This document shows, one piece after another, positions 11,787-24,089 of a stretch of DNA of 64,000 nucleotides. A program made the translations under genes and the position numbers. The stretch is from Cololabis saira (Eukaryota; Chordata; Actinopteri; Beloniformes; Belonidae): the NCBI RefSeq assembly GCF_033807715.1, contig NC_084607.1, positions 21,089,941 to 21,153,940 of the forward strand. The letters are read 5' to 3'. The notes below the pieces were generated by a model. That model did not search any database. It saw nothing but the letters and a program-made list of their open reading frames with translations, and had not been told where the DNA came from. The stretch's first letter is position 1, and the number at the start of each line of letters is the position of its first letter.

Positions 11787-12516
11787 TCAGTCAATATTCA
11801 GTTCTTTCAGTTTTTCAATGGCATGTGTCCATATTTTTAATGTCCTGGGTCCCGCACCATGAATTCTTGCCACTGAAAGTTCCATATGAATATCCATAAA
11901 CAGATTAAACCAGTGACATGTTGATAAATCGTGTGGTGGTTTCCATCGAAGAGCAAGCATTTTTTTAGCGGCTGTTAATCCCGCCAGGTACACAACTTTT
12001 TCTTTGTATTGTAAATTTAACTGAGAGTCATCATTAATCAGGAGCACCCTGGGAGAACATGGGATTGCCTTTCCAGTGACATTGGATATATATATATATA
12101 TATACTGACTTTTTTTTCGGCCAGAATGATAATACAGGCGGGCATTGCCAAAACATGTGAAAGAATAATCCTGTGGTATTACTTGAACAAAAACTGCAAA
12201 GAGGAGAATTGATTTTGTCCATTGCATGTTGTTTTTTTGGTGTTAAATACGTTCTATGCAGGAAGTTAAAATGAATAAACTGGTGATTACCATTTTTTTA
12301 GGTAATTTTTAAGTTGATGAAAATGTGTTTCCAGGGTAGTTTAGAGATTAGATCAGTCTGCCAAAGTGACTGAAAAGTAAGGTTTTTATATGTCGACTTA
12401 AGAAGTATTTCATACAATGATGAAGCTAAGCCTCTGGATTTATTAGCCTTGACAATAATCAAGTGGAAAGGCAGTGAGTCCAGTTTTCTGTCCCAGGATA
12501 CTCCATATGCTTTCAT
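11787..12516 (-). pseudogene. L1-type ORF2 C-terminal region, frameshifted
   Basis: Pieces of the post-RT region lie in different frames. 12516-12298 gives MKAYGVSWDRKLDSLPFHLI, and 12222-12034 gives LCSFCSSNTTGLFFHMFWQC, the C-x2-C...H-x4-C knuckle. 12227-11787 then continues as LAGLTAAKKMLALRWKPP, a typical ORF2 tail. An AT microsatellite has expanded inside the coding sequence. The equivalent knuckle in the first LINE reads CWRCKKQKGTFFHMFWSC, so the two copies are related but distinct. Confidence 0.7.
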
Positions 12517-12776
12517 CGAGGATCTCAGTCTCAGATAAAAGAAAAAAGTACCAGGTAGATTATATTGCTGTTTGATGTCAAGAAATGTACGCAGACTTTC
12601 ATCTGCATAAATATCTTTTAAAATATGGACTCCTCTGTCTGTCCAAGGGGGAAAGACAAATGGACGAGAGTCAGAAAGCAGAGAATGGTTATGAAAAATT
12701 GGAGATTGCAGGTGCCATTTTTGTGTTGTTTTTGTGATCTTCCGTGCTTCTTGCCAAGTCAGTAAGAGATGAGAAA

Positions 12777-14590
12777 TTATAGGGCCAAACTGTAATTTAG
12801 CATGTTTTGAATGATTCCTGAATAGGCTACATCCGGAAGTCTATAAGGGTAGACTAAATGTTCTTCTATGGGCCTCCAAGACACGTGTATGTGTGGGTCA
12901 AACCAAACAGAAAGAGGTCTTAAAATAAAAGCTAATGCATAAAGTTTGAAGTTAGGAAGCGATAGACCTGCTGCAGTTTTGTCACGCTGGAGAGTGGCTA
13001 GTTTTACTCTGGGTTGCTTACCTTTCCAAATGAATTTTAAGATACTGGAATGGATATTTTCCCAGTGCTTTTTTGGAGGGGGTAGGGGAATCATGGAAGA
13101 AATAAAGTTAATGCGAGGTAAAATGTCCATCTTAATAATAGAGACACGTGCTTGGAGTGAGAGTGGGGAATTAAACCATCTAAGTAAATCTGCTTCTACT
13201 TTCTTAAAGGTATTAGTGAAATTAGAATGTATAATTGAATGAAGGTTAGGATGAATTTCTATCCCGAGATATGTAAATGATTCCTTAATTGGGATATTAA
13301 AGGAAGACAGGTGGTTTCCATTGTCTGAGTTTAGTGGCATCAGAGCAGACTTAGACCAGTTTATCTTATATCCAAAAAAGTTCCCAAATGTATTAAAAAG
13401 TGTTAAGATATGTGGGAGTGAGTCAGAGGTCCTACTAGTATACAGCAAAAGGTCATCTGCAAATGCTGACACCTTGTGGTGACTGTTACATACTGAGATT
13501 GGATGAATATTTGAGGACTGACGGATGGCTTGGATCAGGGGTTCCAGTGACATGATGAATAATTTGGGAGAAAGGGGGCAACCCTGGCGTGTGGATCGCT
13601 GTATAGGGAACTGAGGAGAGCAAAGGTGACCGGTGAGGACCATGGCAGAAGGATTAGCATACAGAGTTTTTATCATACTGATAAAATTAGAGCCAAGTCC
13701 CATATGCTCTAGTACTGTCCAGAGATATTCCCACTGTAACTGGTCGAAAGTCTTTTGCGCATCTAAGGATAAAATGGAGGAAGAAGAGGAAATATCCTTT
13801 GCAGCATCGATGATATATAGTAGCCTACGGATGTTGTCGGAGGCTAAACGAGATTTAACAAAGCCTGTTTGGTCACTGTTAATAAGTGTCGTCATGAGAT
13901 GATCTAATCGGTTGGAGAGAACTTTTGCATAAAGTTTAATTTCAGAATTGATTAAAGATAAAGGATGATAGTTAGAGCAAAACAATGGGTCTTTGCCTTT
14001 CTTTAATAGTAGGGAAATGATTGCTGAATTTGTGTGTTTGGTGAATGAGCCTTTGTCAACAGCTGCCTTGAACATGGCTAATATATAGGAACTAAGTTTG
14101 TCCCAGAATCTTAAATAAAGTTCTGAAGGAATGCCATCCCATCCCGGATATTTACCTTTCTTCATATCTTTAAGCGCATTTTCTATTTCAACAAGTGTTA
14201 GTTGTCTACCCAAATCTGCAGCATCATTTTTCAAAAAGACGAGGTAAGGAGATACTGAATCTTTTACATTTATCCTTACGGAAGGAAACATGAGGGTCTG
14301 ATGAGGGTCTGTCAAACTTTCATCTTCACTTGTTCTGATAGATTCAATATCAGTGAATTGCTCCTCATTACGCAGCTTAAGTGCCAGGAGGTGACTTGGT
14401 CTCGAACCATTAAAATAGTAGTTACGCCTTGTTTTATGCATCATGAATTCGGCCCTATGTCTTAATAAGGTACACAGTTCTGTTTTTATGAGTTTGAGCT
14501 CCTAAGCCGTTGAGTCCAAAAAATGTTGATGTTGTTTGTGCTCTAAGAGAGCTATTTTTCCATCTGAATTCAAAATTTGATTAAATGAGA
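12777..14590 (-). pseudogene. L1-type ORF2 reverse transcriptase, partial
   Basis: The main open stretch is 555 codons (14444-12777). RT blocks in order: GKYPGWDGIPSE (about residues 97-108), NYHPLSLI (158-165), motif A LSLDAQKTFD (225-234, usual form LDAEKAFD), motif B RQGCPLSPKLF (286-296), catalytic FADDLLLY (328-335) and TYLGIEI (391-397). Upstream in the same frame, 14590-14445 continues as ORF2 (SDGKIALLEHKQH... and LLRHRAEFMMHKTR), interrupted by one TAG. All catalytic Asp residues are present, but the protein lacks its endonuclease and breaks into other frames below 12777. The enzyme would copy the element RNA at a nicked target. Confidence 0.8.
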
Positions 14591-14788
14591 AAAAAAATAC
14601 TATTACAAGGAAGCACTGGCTAATCAAAATCTTCACTGTATTGCCATTAAGTAACTTACCCTATTGCTTTAGCACAAACATTCTTATTATTTGGATTACT
14701 TAAATAATCAGAATCATACTACAAACACAGGCAAATTTTAGGTAATTTAGTATGATGGGGTAATGTTTTTGTTTACCTTGTCTTAAAC

Positions 14789-16110
14789 CAGCACTATGGA
14801 ACTTTTCCACCTTAATATCATATTTCCAGAGTCATTGTGATGGTACATCAACTTCCAACAGGTTTAATGACACCTCTGTCATGGTCTGAGGGGTCTGTAT
14901 CACCTTCACTGGCACTATGTAACTTTGAGGAGCATGGTAGGAACCCTGCCACACTAAAAAAACTACACATTTTTACGGCTTTGACTGCTTTACGGCATAC
15001 GTCACTTCCCCCTCCTTCCCGATTCGTAGTCGAGACGAAAATGGGCGGGGCTTGGAGCGCAGCTCCGCCGAAGCTGGTAACCCGTTGCTGCGTTGTGGCT
15101 GCAGCAGCTCCACACAACAGACGTGGGGAAAAGATCGTTAATGGTTTAACTTTTCACCGCTTTCCTGCTCGGAGGCAGAACCACGGAGGCCGAGTATCTG
15201 ACATAACAGAGTATAAGAGTGAAAGAGTCGTCGGCTCGCTTGGATTTCGGCTGTAACGACCAAACAACCTTCCACACATGATCACAAACAAACACGCACA
15301 CAGACGGGTCGGATCAAAACATGGGTTTATTAAACCACAAACAAACACTCACACAGACCGGGTCGGATCAAAACACGGGTTTTATTCCCCACTTCGCCAG
15401 CTAAACGCAGTTGCTGGCCAGGTCTCTGCGGTGCAATTAACCCCAATCATCATAGATAAAACTAGTTTGTTGAGGAAAAAATATTAACTCTTATTTTTAG
15501 CTGCAGAGGAAAAAAATAATCTCACGAGGAAAACAAAAATATTGCTCACGCCTCGGAGCCTCTTCAGCATAATATAGCAGTCAAAAAAAAAAGAAAAGAG
15601 AAGTAAGAGTGATACAAAACATGTACTCTATGTTGTACTATTATACTAATTTATTGAAACACATGGCGAGTCAAACATTTACCAAAGCAGCTGCCAAACA
15701 CTCCTAAACAAAGTAGCCTAAGACGTGGGTTGTGCAGAAGTGCGGCAGTAAATCTCACTCTTTGATAGGGGATTTCATATGGACCCAACCTGTTAATAAT
15801 CATTATTTTCTCCATATACCGCTCCCTGGCTTCCTTGTTTAAGGTATCCCGGTAAATTCCAGTTCATTTACAGCAGTTTAACATCTTTTTTTGCGTTCCA
15901 TCTGTTCACTGGGTGAAACAGAAAAGTAGTTTTGAAAGTCTGTCCCGTCTTCTTTCGCTATCAACACAACTGCAATCGACGGGACAGGAGTTTTCCGGCA
16001 GTACGCGCTGGTGCTCATGGGAAACGTAGTGTTCTTTCTGGTAAAGCACTACCGCTTTTGTCCAAAAGATGCCGCCAAACTCAACAAAACCTGAAACTTA
16101 CGTTGTGCTG
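14789..16110 (+). mobile_element. Non-autonomous DNA transposon (hAT-like)
   Basis: The ends are inverted: CAGCACTATGGAACTTTT on the left and, read inward, CAGCACAACGTAAGTTTC on the right. Flanking bases CTTAAAC and CTTTAAAG look like a decayed 8-bp target duplication. The interior has a CpG-rich block (14990-15260) and a tandem pair of about 53-bp units (15284-15389), but no recognisable transposase. Confidence 0.6.
15284..15389. repeat. Two ~53-bp tandem units inside the transposon
   Basis: ACAAACAAACAC(G/T)CACACAGAC, a run containing GGGTCGGATCAAAACA, and GGGTTTTA-type ends occur twice with a 53-bp period. Confidence 0.75.
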
Positions 16111-16309
16111 CTTTAAAGCCATAACATTTTAGATTCAAGAAAAAAATCATACATGTAAGGATTCAAATTATTTTTCATTCCATCAATGATGGAGAGATGC
16201 AACAAAAACAATACTATGACTGCAAGAAGAAAATAACGTGAAATGTAAAGGAAAACCATGTTTTATTATATACATACAATATATAAGTGATTTCCTTATC
16301 CACAGCTAA
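16111..16309. other. No feature recognised
   Basis: AT-rich spacer between the hAT-like transposon and a LINE fragment. Confidence 0.4.
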
Positions 16310-16545
16310 TGGCCGGAGGTGAGAGTAGGAACAAAGACTGAGCTTTGCCTTTTGGCTTGACTCTTTTTACCACAACAGCAAACCTGTACAAGCCCACACT
16401 ACTGCAGATACTGCATCAATCCGCCTGTCAGTTTCCTAGTGTTCATGCTTTACAGGCAGTGCTTCACACTTTATTACAAACACTTCCAGTGAGAACTGAA
16501 GATGTCCACTTGATGACGACAACAGAAGCTCTTCATCTGCAAATG
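16310..16545 (-). pseudogene. RTE-like LINE reverse transcriptase fragment (post-RT region)
   Basis: On the minus strand, broken frames give QKAKLSL and ID.RIDAVSAV blocks where this fish LINE family has a segment of the type ID.RI..A.AVM..L...V.....LS.KAKL.IY. The same family occurs as a longer plus-strand copy at 46645-50015 and a minus-strand piece at 50850-51100. It is too decayed to encode a product. Confidence 0.5.
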
Positions 16546-16739
16546 CAGCAATGATAAAATCCTGATACTACTCTACTGGTAACCATCTACACCTTGGCTA
16601 CACCTATAAAATCTGTCCATAAAATGTATAAACAGAATCAGTGACAAACGGCAGTCCTGATAGAGTCCAACTCCCATCAGAAAATAATTTAACTATTTTA
16701 CTGGCAATGGGGCCGAAGTTTTACTCTGTGTGTATAGGG

Positions 16740-16962
16740 CAGGGGTGTCCAAAGTCGGTCCTCGAGGGTTGGTGTCCTGAAGGTTTTAGATGTTTTCATG
16801 CTTAACGCACCCTGACAGACATGGCTGTGTCATTAACAGAGTTATGCAGACCTTGAAGACAAGCTGATGATGAGCATTAATTAGAATCAGGTGTGTGGAA
16901 ACAGGGAGACATCTAAAACATGTAGGACAGCAGCCCTCGAGGATCAACTTTGGACACCCCTA
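16740..16962. mobile_element. 223-bp hAT MITE with exact 8-bp target duplication
   Basis: The TIRs are CAGGGGTGTCCAAAGT on the left and, read inward, TAGGGGTGTCCAAAGT on the right, and similarity extends to about 28 bp. GTATAGGG flanks both sides (16732-16739 and 16963-16970). The 8-bp duplication and the TIR sequence place it in hAT. It is non-coding. Confidence 0.9.
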
Positions 16963-17682
16963 GTATAGGGAGTGAATGACCCATAGCAACAGACCCAATA
17001 ACCCATATTCCCAGAGCAACCTACAGGATTCCTTGGACTAGTTACATAAACTCCCATGTCCTCTCCATGAAACCTGCCAAGGTAGATAGCTGGTTCTGTG
17101 ATAAATGATTGGGAAAGATGCAAAAAATGTTTCTGTTACGTGCCGACAGTCCGGACTTCTCCTCAGGTGTCCATTTTTTATCAGCTGATTAGGGAGTGGC
17201 TCAGCTCTGGATTGCCACTGACGGTTCTTTTATTACCTGGATGGGTTGCACCTGGGAGCCCTACTTCAAAAGCAGCTCACTTGGGAGGCTGCCGTTGTGG
17301 GTGACCCAAACATCTCTCTCTGCCATTTGATGGTCTTCACTGTCTTATTTGAGTGCTGGATGTCTATGAGGTGTGTGGACTACCACGACAGCCACCTCAA
17401 CATTAGAAATACAGTTTTCCTCAACAAAAGTGAAGACATTTTAGCATAGTTTTTATTTTATAATCTACATGTTCACATAATCACACTTGTTTTTATTCAT
17501 CTATGATATTGCATTATATATTTAATAATCGTTATCGTCACATGACCAGCATTTTCATTGCGTCTCGTTTTACTGGTTCGTTGTGGATATTTAGTCATAA
17601 TTTTCATTGACAAAAGCAACTTTACTGTCAGGCATCCTTGCCATAGATTCAGTGACATAATCATGAAGTCATCCATCTCAAC

Positions 17683-17894
17683 CAGGGCCTGGAGGAGGGC
17701 TTGAAGTCTGGTCCTTGAAGGCCACTGCTCTTTGTTTTAGATGTTTCCCTGCATCAGCACACCCTGATACAAACGATTATGTCACTAACAGACTTGTGTA
17801 GACCAAAATTAATTTGAATCAGGGGTATTGATGCAAGGAGACATCTAAAACATGCAAGACTCTGATCCTTGAGAACTGGACTTGAAGAGCCCTG
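17683..17894. mobile_element. Second, older hAT-type MITE
   Basis: It begins CAGGGC and ends GCCCTG, and it shares internal blocks with the MITE at 16740 (TTTTAGATGTTT...CACCCTGA, GAGACATCTAAAACATG). No target duplication is recognisable, so it is older or has lost an end. Confidence 0.65.
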
Positions 17895-17983
17895 AATGAT
17901 GTAGTCCCCATTAGGATCACTCTCTTGCATCCCCACTAAGGACTCCAATAAGGCTGGGCACTCCAAATTGCCATTCAGCAATA

Positions 17984-19166
17984 TACCGTAGATGACCAAA
18001 TAGTCGCCCGCGCGCAAATACGCGCCTGTGCTCTAATAGCCACCGGGGTCCGAGCCCATTTGGCATAATAAACGCCGGTTCAATTAAACGCCCGGGCGAC
18101 TACCGGTAATAACCTGGTAATAACACTGTATTTGCATTGTATTGTGTACAGTATCGTTCACACTGCTCTGATCAGCTCCGTGTGTCGCCGTTACACAGAC
18201 AAACTGTCTTTGTATATCAGAGCATGTGAGCGGAGTGAAGCGGCGAGAATTTCCGCTTCTCGCTCACAAAGGTTGTCACCGCTCTGCTCCGCCCTCAAAG
18301 TCGCAAAAAAACGCTCCACCCATAACCGCTCAGCGCTCCAGTAACACTGCACCCCGCTCCGCTCCAAAAATGTTTGCATGCATATAAAATGCACATGTTT
18401 ACCTGAAGTCTGTGTACTGGAACTCGAGGCCGGTTTTGGGGCAGGGGTGGGCTGTTCCCACACCCAAATGTGCATCCTGCCCACGCGTACCGCAAAGTTG
18501 TGTCTCGGCGGAGGAACCCGGCGTCCAGCAAAATGAGAAGAGAAAAAAGAGGTTTTCTGAAGAGCGCACAACTGAAGGCTGATTTATGGTTCCGCGTTAC
18601 ACCAACGCAGAGCCTACGGTGCAGGTTACGCCGTAAGGCTGATTTATGGTTCCGCGTTACACCAACGCAGAGCCTACGGCGTAGGGTACGCGGCGACCCG
18701 CACCGTACGTGGAAATGCGCTCTTTTTTTTTGCTATTAAAACATGATTTGTAATGTGAATTTGCAAACCTTAAACTAGAAATAATAGTTTTTGACGTAAC
18801 ATCAGAGATTGTGCATGCTCTCTGTGAAAGGATGAGTCAAATCGGGTCGCAGCTGCTTCAACTGTGCGATTCCTTCACAAGGAGCGACCAGGATTTCAAA
18901 CACGCTTGATTTTCTTGCGACCTCACGATCAGGATCGTGATCGGGAGCTCGTCGTGAGGTGTTGTGTTGTGTACAGTGTGTACAATTTTAGTTCCAGTGG
19001 TACTATGGTGATCTCATATGTTCTTTGTAAGTAATGGTCTGGTGCTGCTCATTGCAAAAATAAATTGTAGCCTGGTGCAAATACCCGCCTGGTTCTTATA
19101 AACGCCTGGGGACCAAGTGGATTTAGCATATTAAACGCCCGGGCTACTAAATAGTCATCTACGGTA
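17984..19166. mobile_element. 1.18-kb DNA transposon with ~27-bp TIRs (ACCGTAGATGAC family)
   Basis: The left end is TACCGTAGATGACCAAATAG and the right end, read inward, is TACCGTAGATGACTATTTAG; both continue into (C/A)GCCCG. Both subterminal regions repeat short AAACGCC(C/T)G-type motifs near 18077 and 19130. No transposase is recognisable. I cannot assign a superfamily. Confidence 0.7.
18575..18694. repeat. Two 60-bp units inside the 17984-19166 element
   Basis: AAGGCTGATTTATGGTTCCG, GTTACACCAACGCAGAGCC and TACGG occur twice with a 60-bp period. A related block, inverted, lies at 29440-29535, so this is a dispersed repeat family. Confidence 0.8.
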
Positions 19167-19217
19167 GACAAACATAACTGTCAGGACCCATTCCCTGACT
19201 CAGAAGCACAGGGAAGC

Positions 19218-19320
19218 TACCATATTTTCTGCACATATAAGGCGTATTACATGTCTGTGCGCACCTTGAATAATGGCCTATTTTAAAACTCTCTTCATAT
19301 AAGGCGCGGAATATACGGTA
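19218..19320. mobile_element. 103-bp pogo/mariner-type MITE
   Basis: The ends are TACCATATTTTCTGCACATA on the left and TACCGTATATTCCGCGCCTT read inward on the right. ATAAGGCG and TGGCCTATTTTAAAAC blocks inside are typical of a TA-target fish MITE family. Confidence 0.65.
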
Positions 19321-19408
19321 AGATACCGTTCTATAGTGATTGGGGATGAGTTAAGTATTTACTTGATGGAGCCGCGCTACAGGATATGCTACAAAATGCT
19401 AAAGTTAA

Positions 19409-19836
19409 AGGTATAGTCTGTAATGTTGGAGAGCTAGCAAGATTTGAAAGTGGCACCTCTTTTAAGCCCCACCCCCTCCTCCCGTCAGCGCTCTGTCCAA
19501 AGCCGCGCCCCCACAAACTTTGGGGAACGCGCATTTGCAGGAGTCGAGTTTTCCAGGACATTTTGGACAGCACATTTTCAACAAAACTACCCCATGTCTC
19601 ATTCACCCGTAAGCGAGGCCGGTTTTAGGGGGGGCACAGGGGTGGGCTGTGCCCACACAAACGTGTGTCCTGCCCACCCAATCCCAAAAGTTATGGGGAT
19701 CCTTTATTTTTTTATAATTTTATTTATTTTCTTTCCTTTTTCTGAACACATTATTCACTGGCTACTCTCAGGATGGAAGGACCATTTCACCCAGTATAAC
19801 AGTAAATGTTTTTGAATACGATTACAGACTATACCT
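19409..19836. mobile_element. 428-bp MITE with 16-bp perfect TIRs and TTAA target duplication
   Basis: The TIRs AGGTATAGTCTGTAAT (19409-19424) and ATTACAGACTATACCT (19821-19836) are exact complements. TTAA flanks both sides (19405-19408 and 19837-19840). AGG termini with TTAA targets point to the Kolobok superfamily; piggyBac is the alternative. The interior includes a segment (19615-19680) resembling 18426-18500 (GAGGCCGGTTTT...GGGGTGGGCTGT). Confidence 0.85.
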
Positions 19837-19840
19837 TTAA

Positions 19841-20338
19841 TGTTACGATCACAAGTTGGAACACTCGGCTCAACTCTGTAACCAGAACATATCTAAAAGG
19901 ACACCACACTCGAATTTAAGTTGCGTATATATAAAAAAACAGGTTTATTCACAAACCAAAAAAAACACCATAACTTAATAGAACAACAAGAGTTTGGAGG
20001 CCTGACTAAACAAAGGAAAAGACCATGAGGGGAGCCTGAGCCAACCACGCAGTGGGCCGTCGGACCCAGAACCTCCCTCCTTAACCTAACAAGAACAGGA
20101 ACCTAACCTCACAAAACAAAAACCAAGGAAAGAAAACCAACTTGACAGACCCCCATCCTCAAAGCACACAAACAAAAGAAACACAGGAACAACCCCGTCA
20201 CCAAGGTGAGGATGCTTGGTCTGAGAGAGAGAGCCTGCTCCTCCCATCCCTCTTAAATACAGGCGGGGCCAGACAATCGCCTGATGCGGAGCACCTGAAG
20301 GAAGACAAAAACAAGGAAGGGGGAGGGAGCGCATAACA
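19841..20338 (-). mobile_element. Solo LTR, probably Ty3/gypsy-type
   Basis: Read on the minus strand it starts TGTTATGCGC and ends ATCGTAACA (TG...CA). A TATTTAA box lies about 85 bp in, and a GTGAATAAACC poly(A) signal lies near the 3' end, giving an ordered U3-R-U5 layout. No second LTR or internal gene is present, so it is a solo LTR left by recombination. It abuts the right TTAA of the MITE. The flanks TTTAA and GTAAA are not a clear target duplication. Confidence 0.7.
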
Positions 20339-20427
20339 GTAAATGCAAAAAAAAAACCAAGAAGAAACGTACTGTAAGTCAAACGTTAACAAAATAAAAA
20401 CCAACTCTCTGAAAACTTTGTTCACTC

Positions 20428-20446
20428 CCCTAACCCTAACCCTAAT
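20428..20446. repeat. Short telomere-like tract
   Basis: CCCTAACCCTAACCCTAAT: three TTAGGG-type units on the minus strand. Confidence 0.7.
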
Positions 20447-22868
<2,422 letters not shown>

Positions 22869-23090
22869 GGGCCTCATTTATAAAAGAGTGCATAGGATTC
22901 ATACTAAAAGTTTACGTGCGCTCAAAAGCCGAAAATGGCGTGCGCACAAAAAAAGATTTGTAAAACCGTGTGCACGCACACTTGCACGCAATGTTCGCTT
23001 TATAAATTTTGCTGTGAAACGGTACAGACGTTTGCCTTGTGAACACAAACGCCACAGACGAGAAACGGAAGAACTGTATCGATTTAGCCC
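22869..23090 (+). repeat. Interspersed repeat fragment (GGGCCTCATTTATAAA family)
   Basis: It begins GGGCCTCATTTATAAAAG and is rich in GTGCGCACAAA and TGCACGCAC motifs, typical of a common fish non-autonomous repeat. No matching opposite terminus is present. Confidence 0.5.
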
Positions 23091-23199
23091 CTGAATTGGA
23101 ACAAAACAAACGGGCCACAGGTGTGAAAGCACCCTTAATTTAAGTTGTTGGGGGAGTTTGCCCGAGACGTTAGAGTTGGAATTAGATCTTCCACTAGCC

Positions 23200-23560
23200 G
23201 GTCTCAAGCAATGATTACAGACAGTAGCTTTGTTAACTATTTTCATTCCATCGCCGTTTTTATCAACAGCGAAACCGAAATGATGCCACACCGGAGATTT
23301 GAATGAAGCCGATGCTTCTTGGAACTTGTGTCTCTCAACTCTCAAGTGGGCGGAGCTACAACAGTGACTCGCGAGGAGCGCTTTTCTGCAGTATGCTGAC
23401 AGGCACACAAACACGTGGATTGTAAAGCATTAATGCAAAATTAATGGCAAAACCGAAAATCCGCGGCACACAAGGGCATATTGAACCGTGGAGGGCGAAC
23501 CGAACGGTTCGGTTTTATACCGAGAACCGTTGAATCCATAGTTAAAATCTAGGGTAAAAT
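23200..23560. repeat. Possible hAT-related fragment
   Basis: GCGAAACCGAAATGATGCCA and a palindromic CCGAACGGTTCGG near 23498-23510 resemble subterminal parts of a fish hAT family. No clean ends or coding parts are visible. Confidence 0.3.
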
Positions 23561-24032
23561 TGGGTTGAAAGATAAATAATAAGCTAAAATTGTAACAGTC
23601 TGTACATAAAATAAACTTGGATAAAATAATTTAGGTTAAACTTGAGGAAAACAGGTCAATTAAAAAGTAAGTGGTTCTAGAACTAGATTTCTGTTCATTA
23701 ATTTAATTACTCATATGCTTTGTGCTGTACGTTAACTACAGCTGTTGCTTATTTACTTTATTGGATTTAGCCTTAAGTAAAAAATACTTACCTTAAAATA
23801 TATCTTTATACTTACCTATATCTGATTGAATTAATGTACTTACCTTGATGCTTAATCTTTGCTAAATGCTGAATATTATTTACCTTGGATTTGTTTTAAG
23901 CATTTAAAGGTTTTTCACCTATTCATACTTCTACATCCTGCTTATGTCAAGTAAATTGGACAGTCCAGAGTCTGTCAAGTCCTTCCTTTTTTCAAGTGTG
24001 GAAGCCATGCAGTTGTGAATACACTTGACTCC

Positions 24033-24064
<32 letters not shown>

Positions 24065-24086
24065 ATACATACATATGTGTGTGTGT
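24033..24086. repeat. TA / ACAT / GT compound microsatellite
   Basis: A (TA)n run, then CACACATACATACATACAT, then GTGTGTGTG. Confidence 0.85.
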
Positions 24087-24089
24087 TAT

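Larger units (their letters stand above)
11560..14590 (-). mobile_element. L1/Tx1-like LINE, 5' truncated, second copy
   Basis: This copy is on the minus strand and keeps more of ORF2 than the one at 1.5-3.4 kb: the segment before the RT, the whole RT core, and the C-terminal zinc knuckle. Its 3' part (11700-11790) is A-rich on the minus-strand sense side, seen as AAATAAATAAA runs. Coding similarity stops near 14590, so the endonuclease and ORF1 are missing. An (AT)n expansion at 12091-12104 lies inside the C-terminal coding region. Confidence 0.75.

Noticed and set aside
19796..20345. 13-bp repeat ATAACAGTAAATG at 19796-19808 and 20333-20345 as target duplication of the solo LTR
   Set aside because: The left copy lies inside the MITE, 32 bp away from the LTR start; the right copy includes LTR bases, so it cannot be a target duplication.
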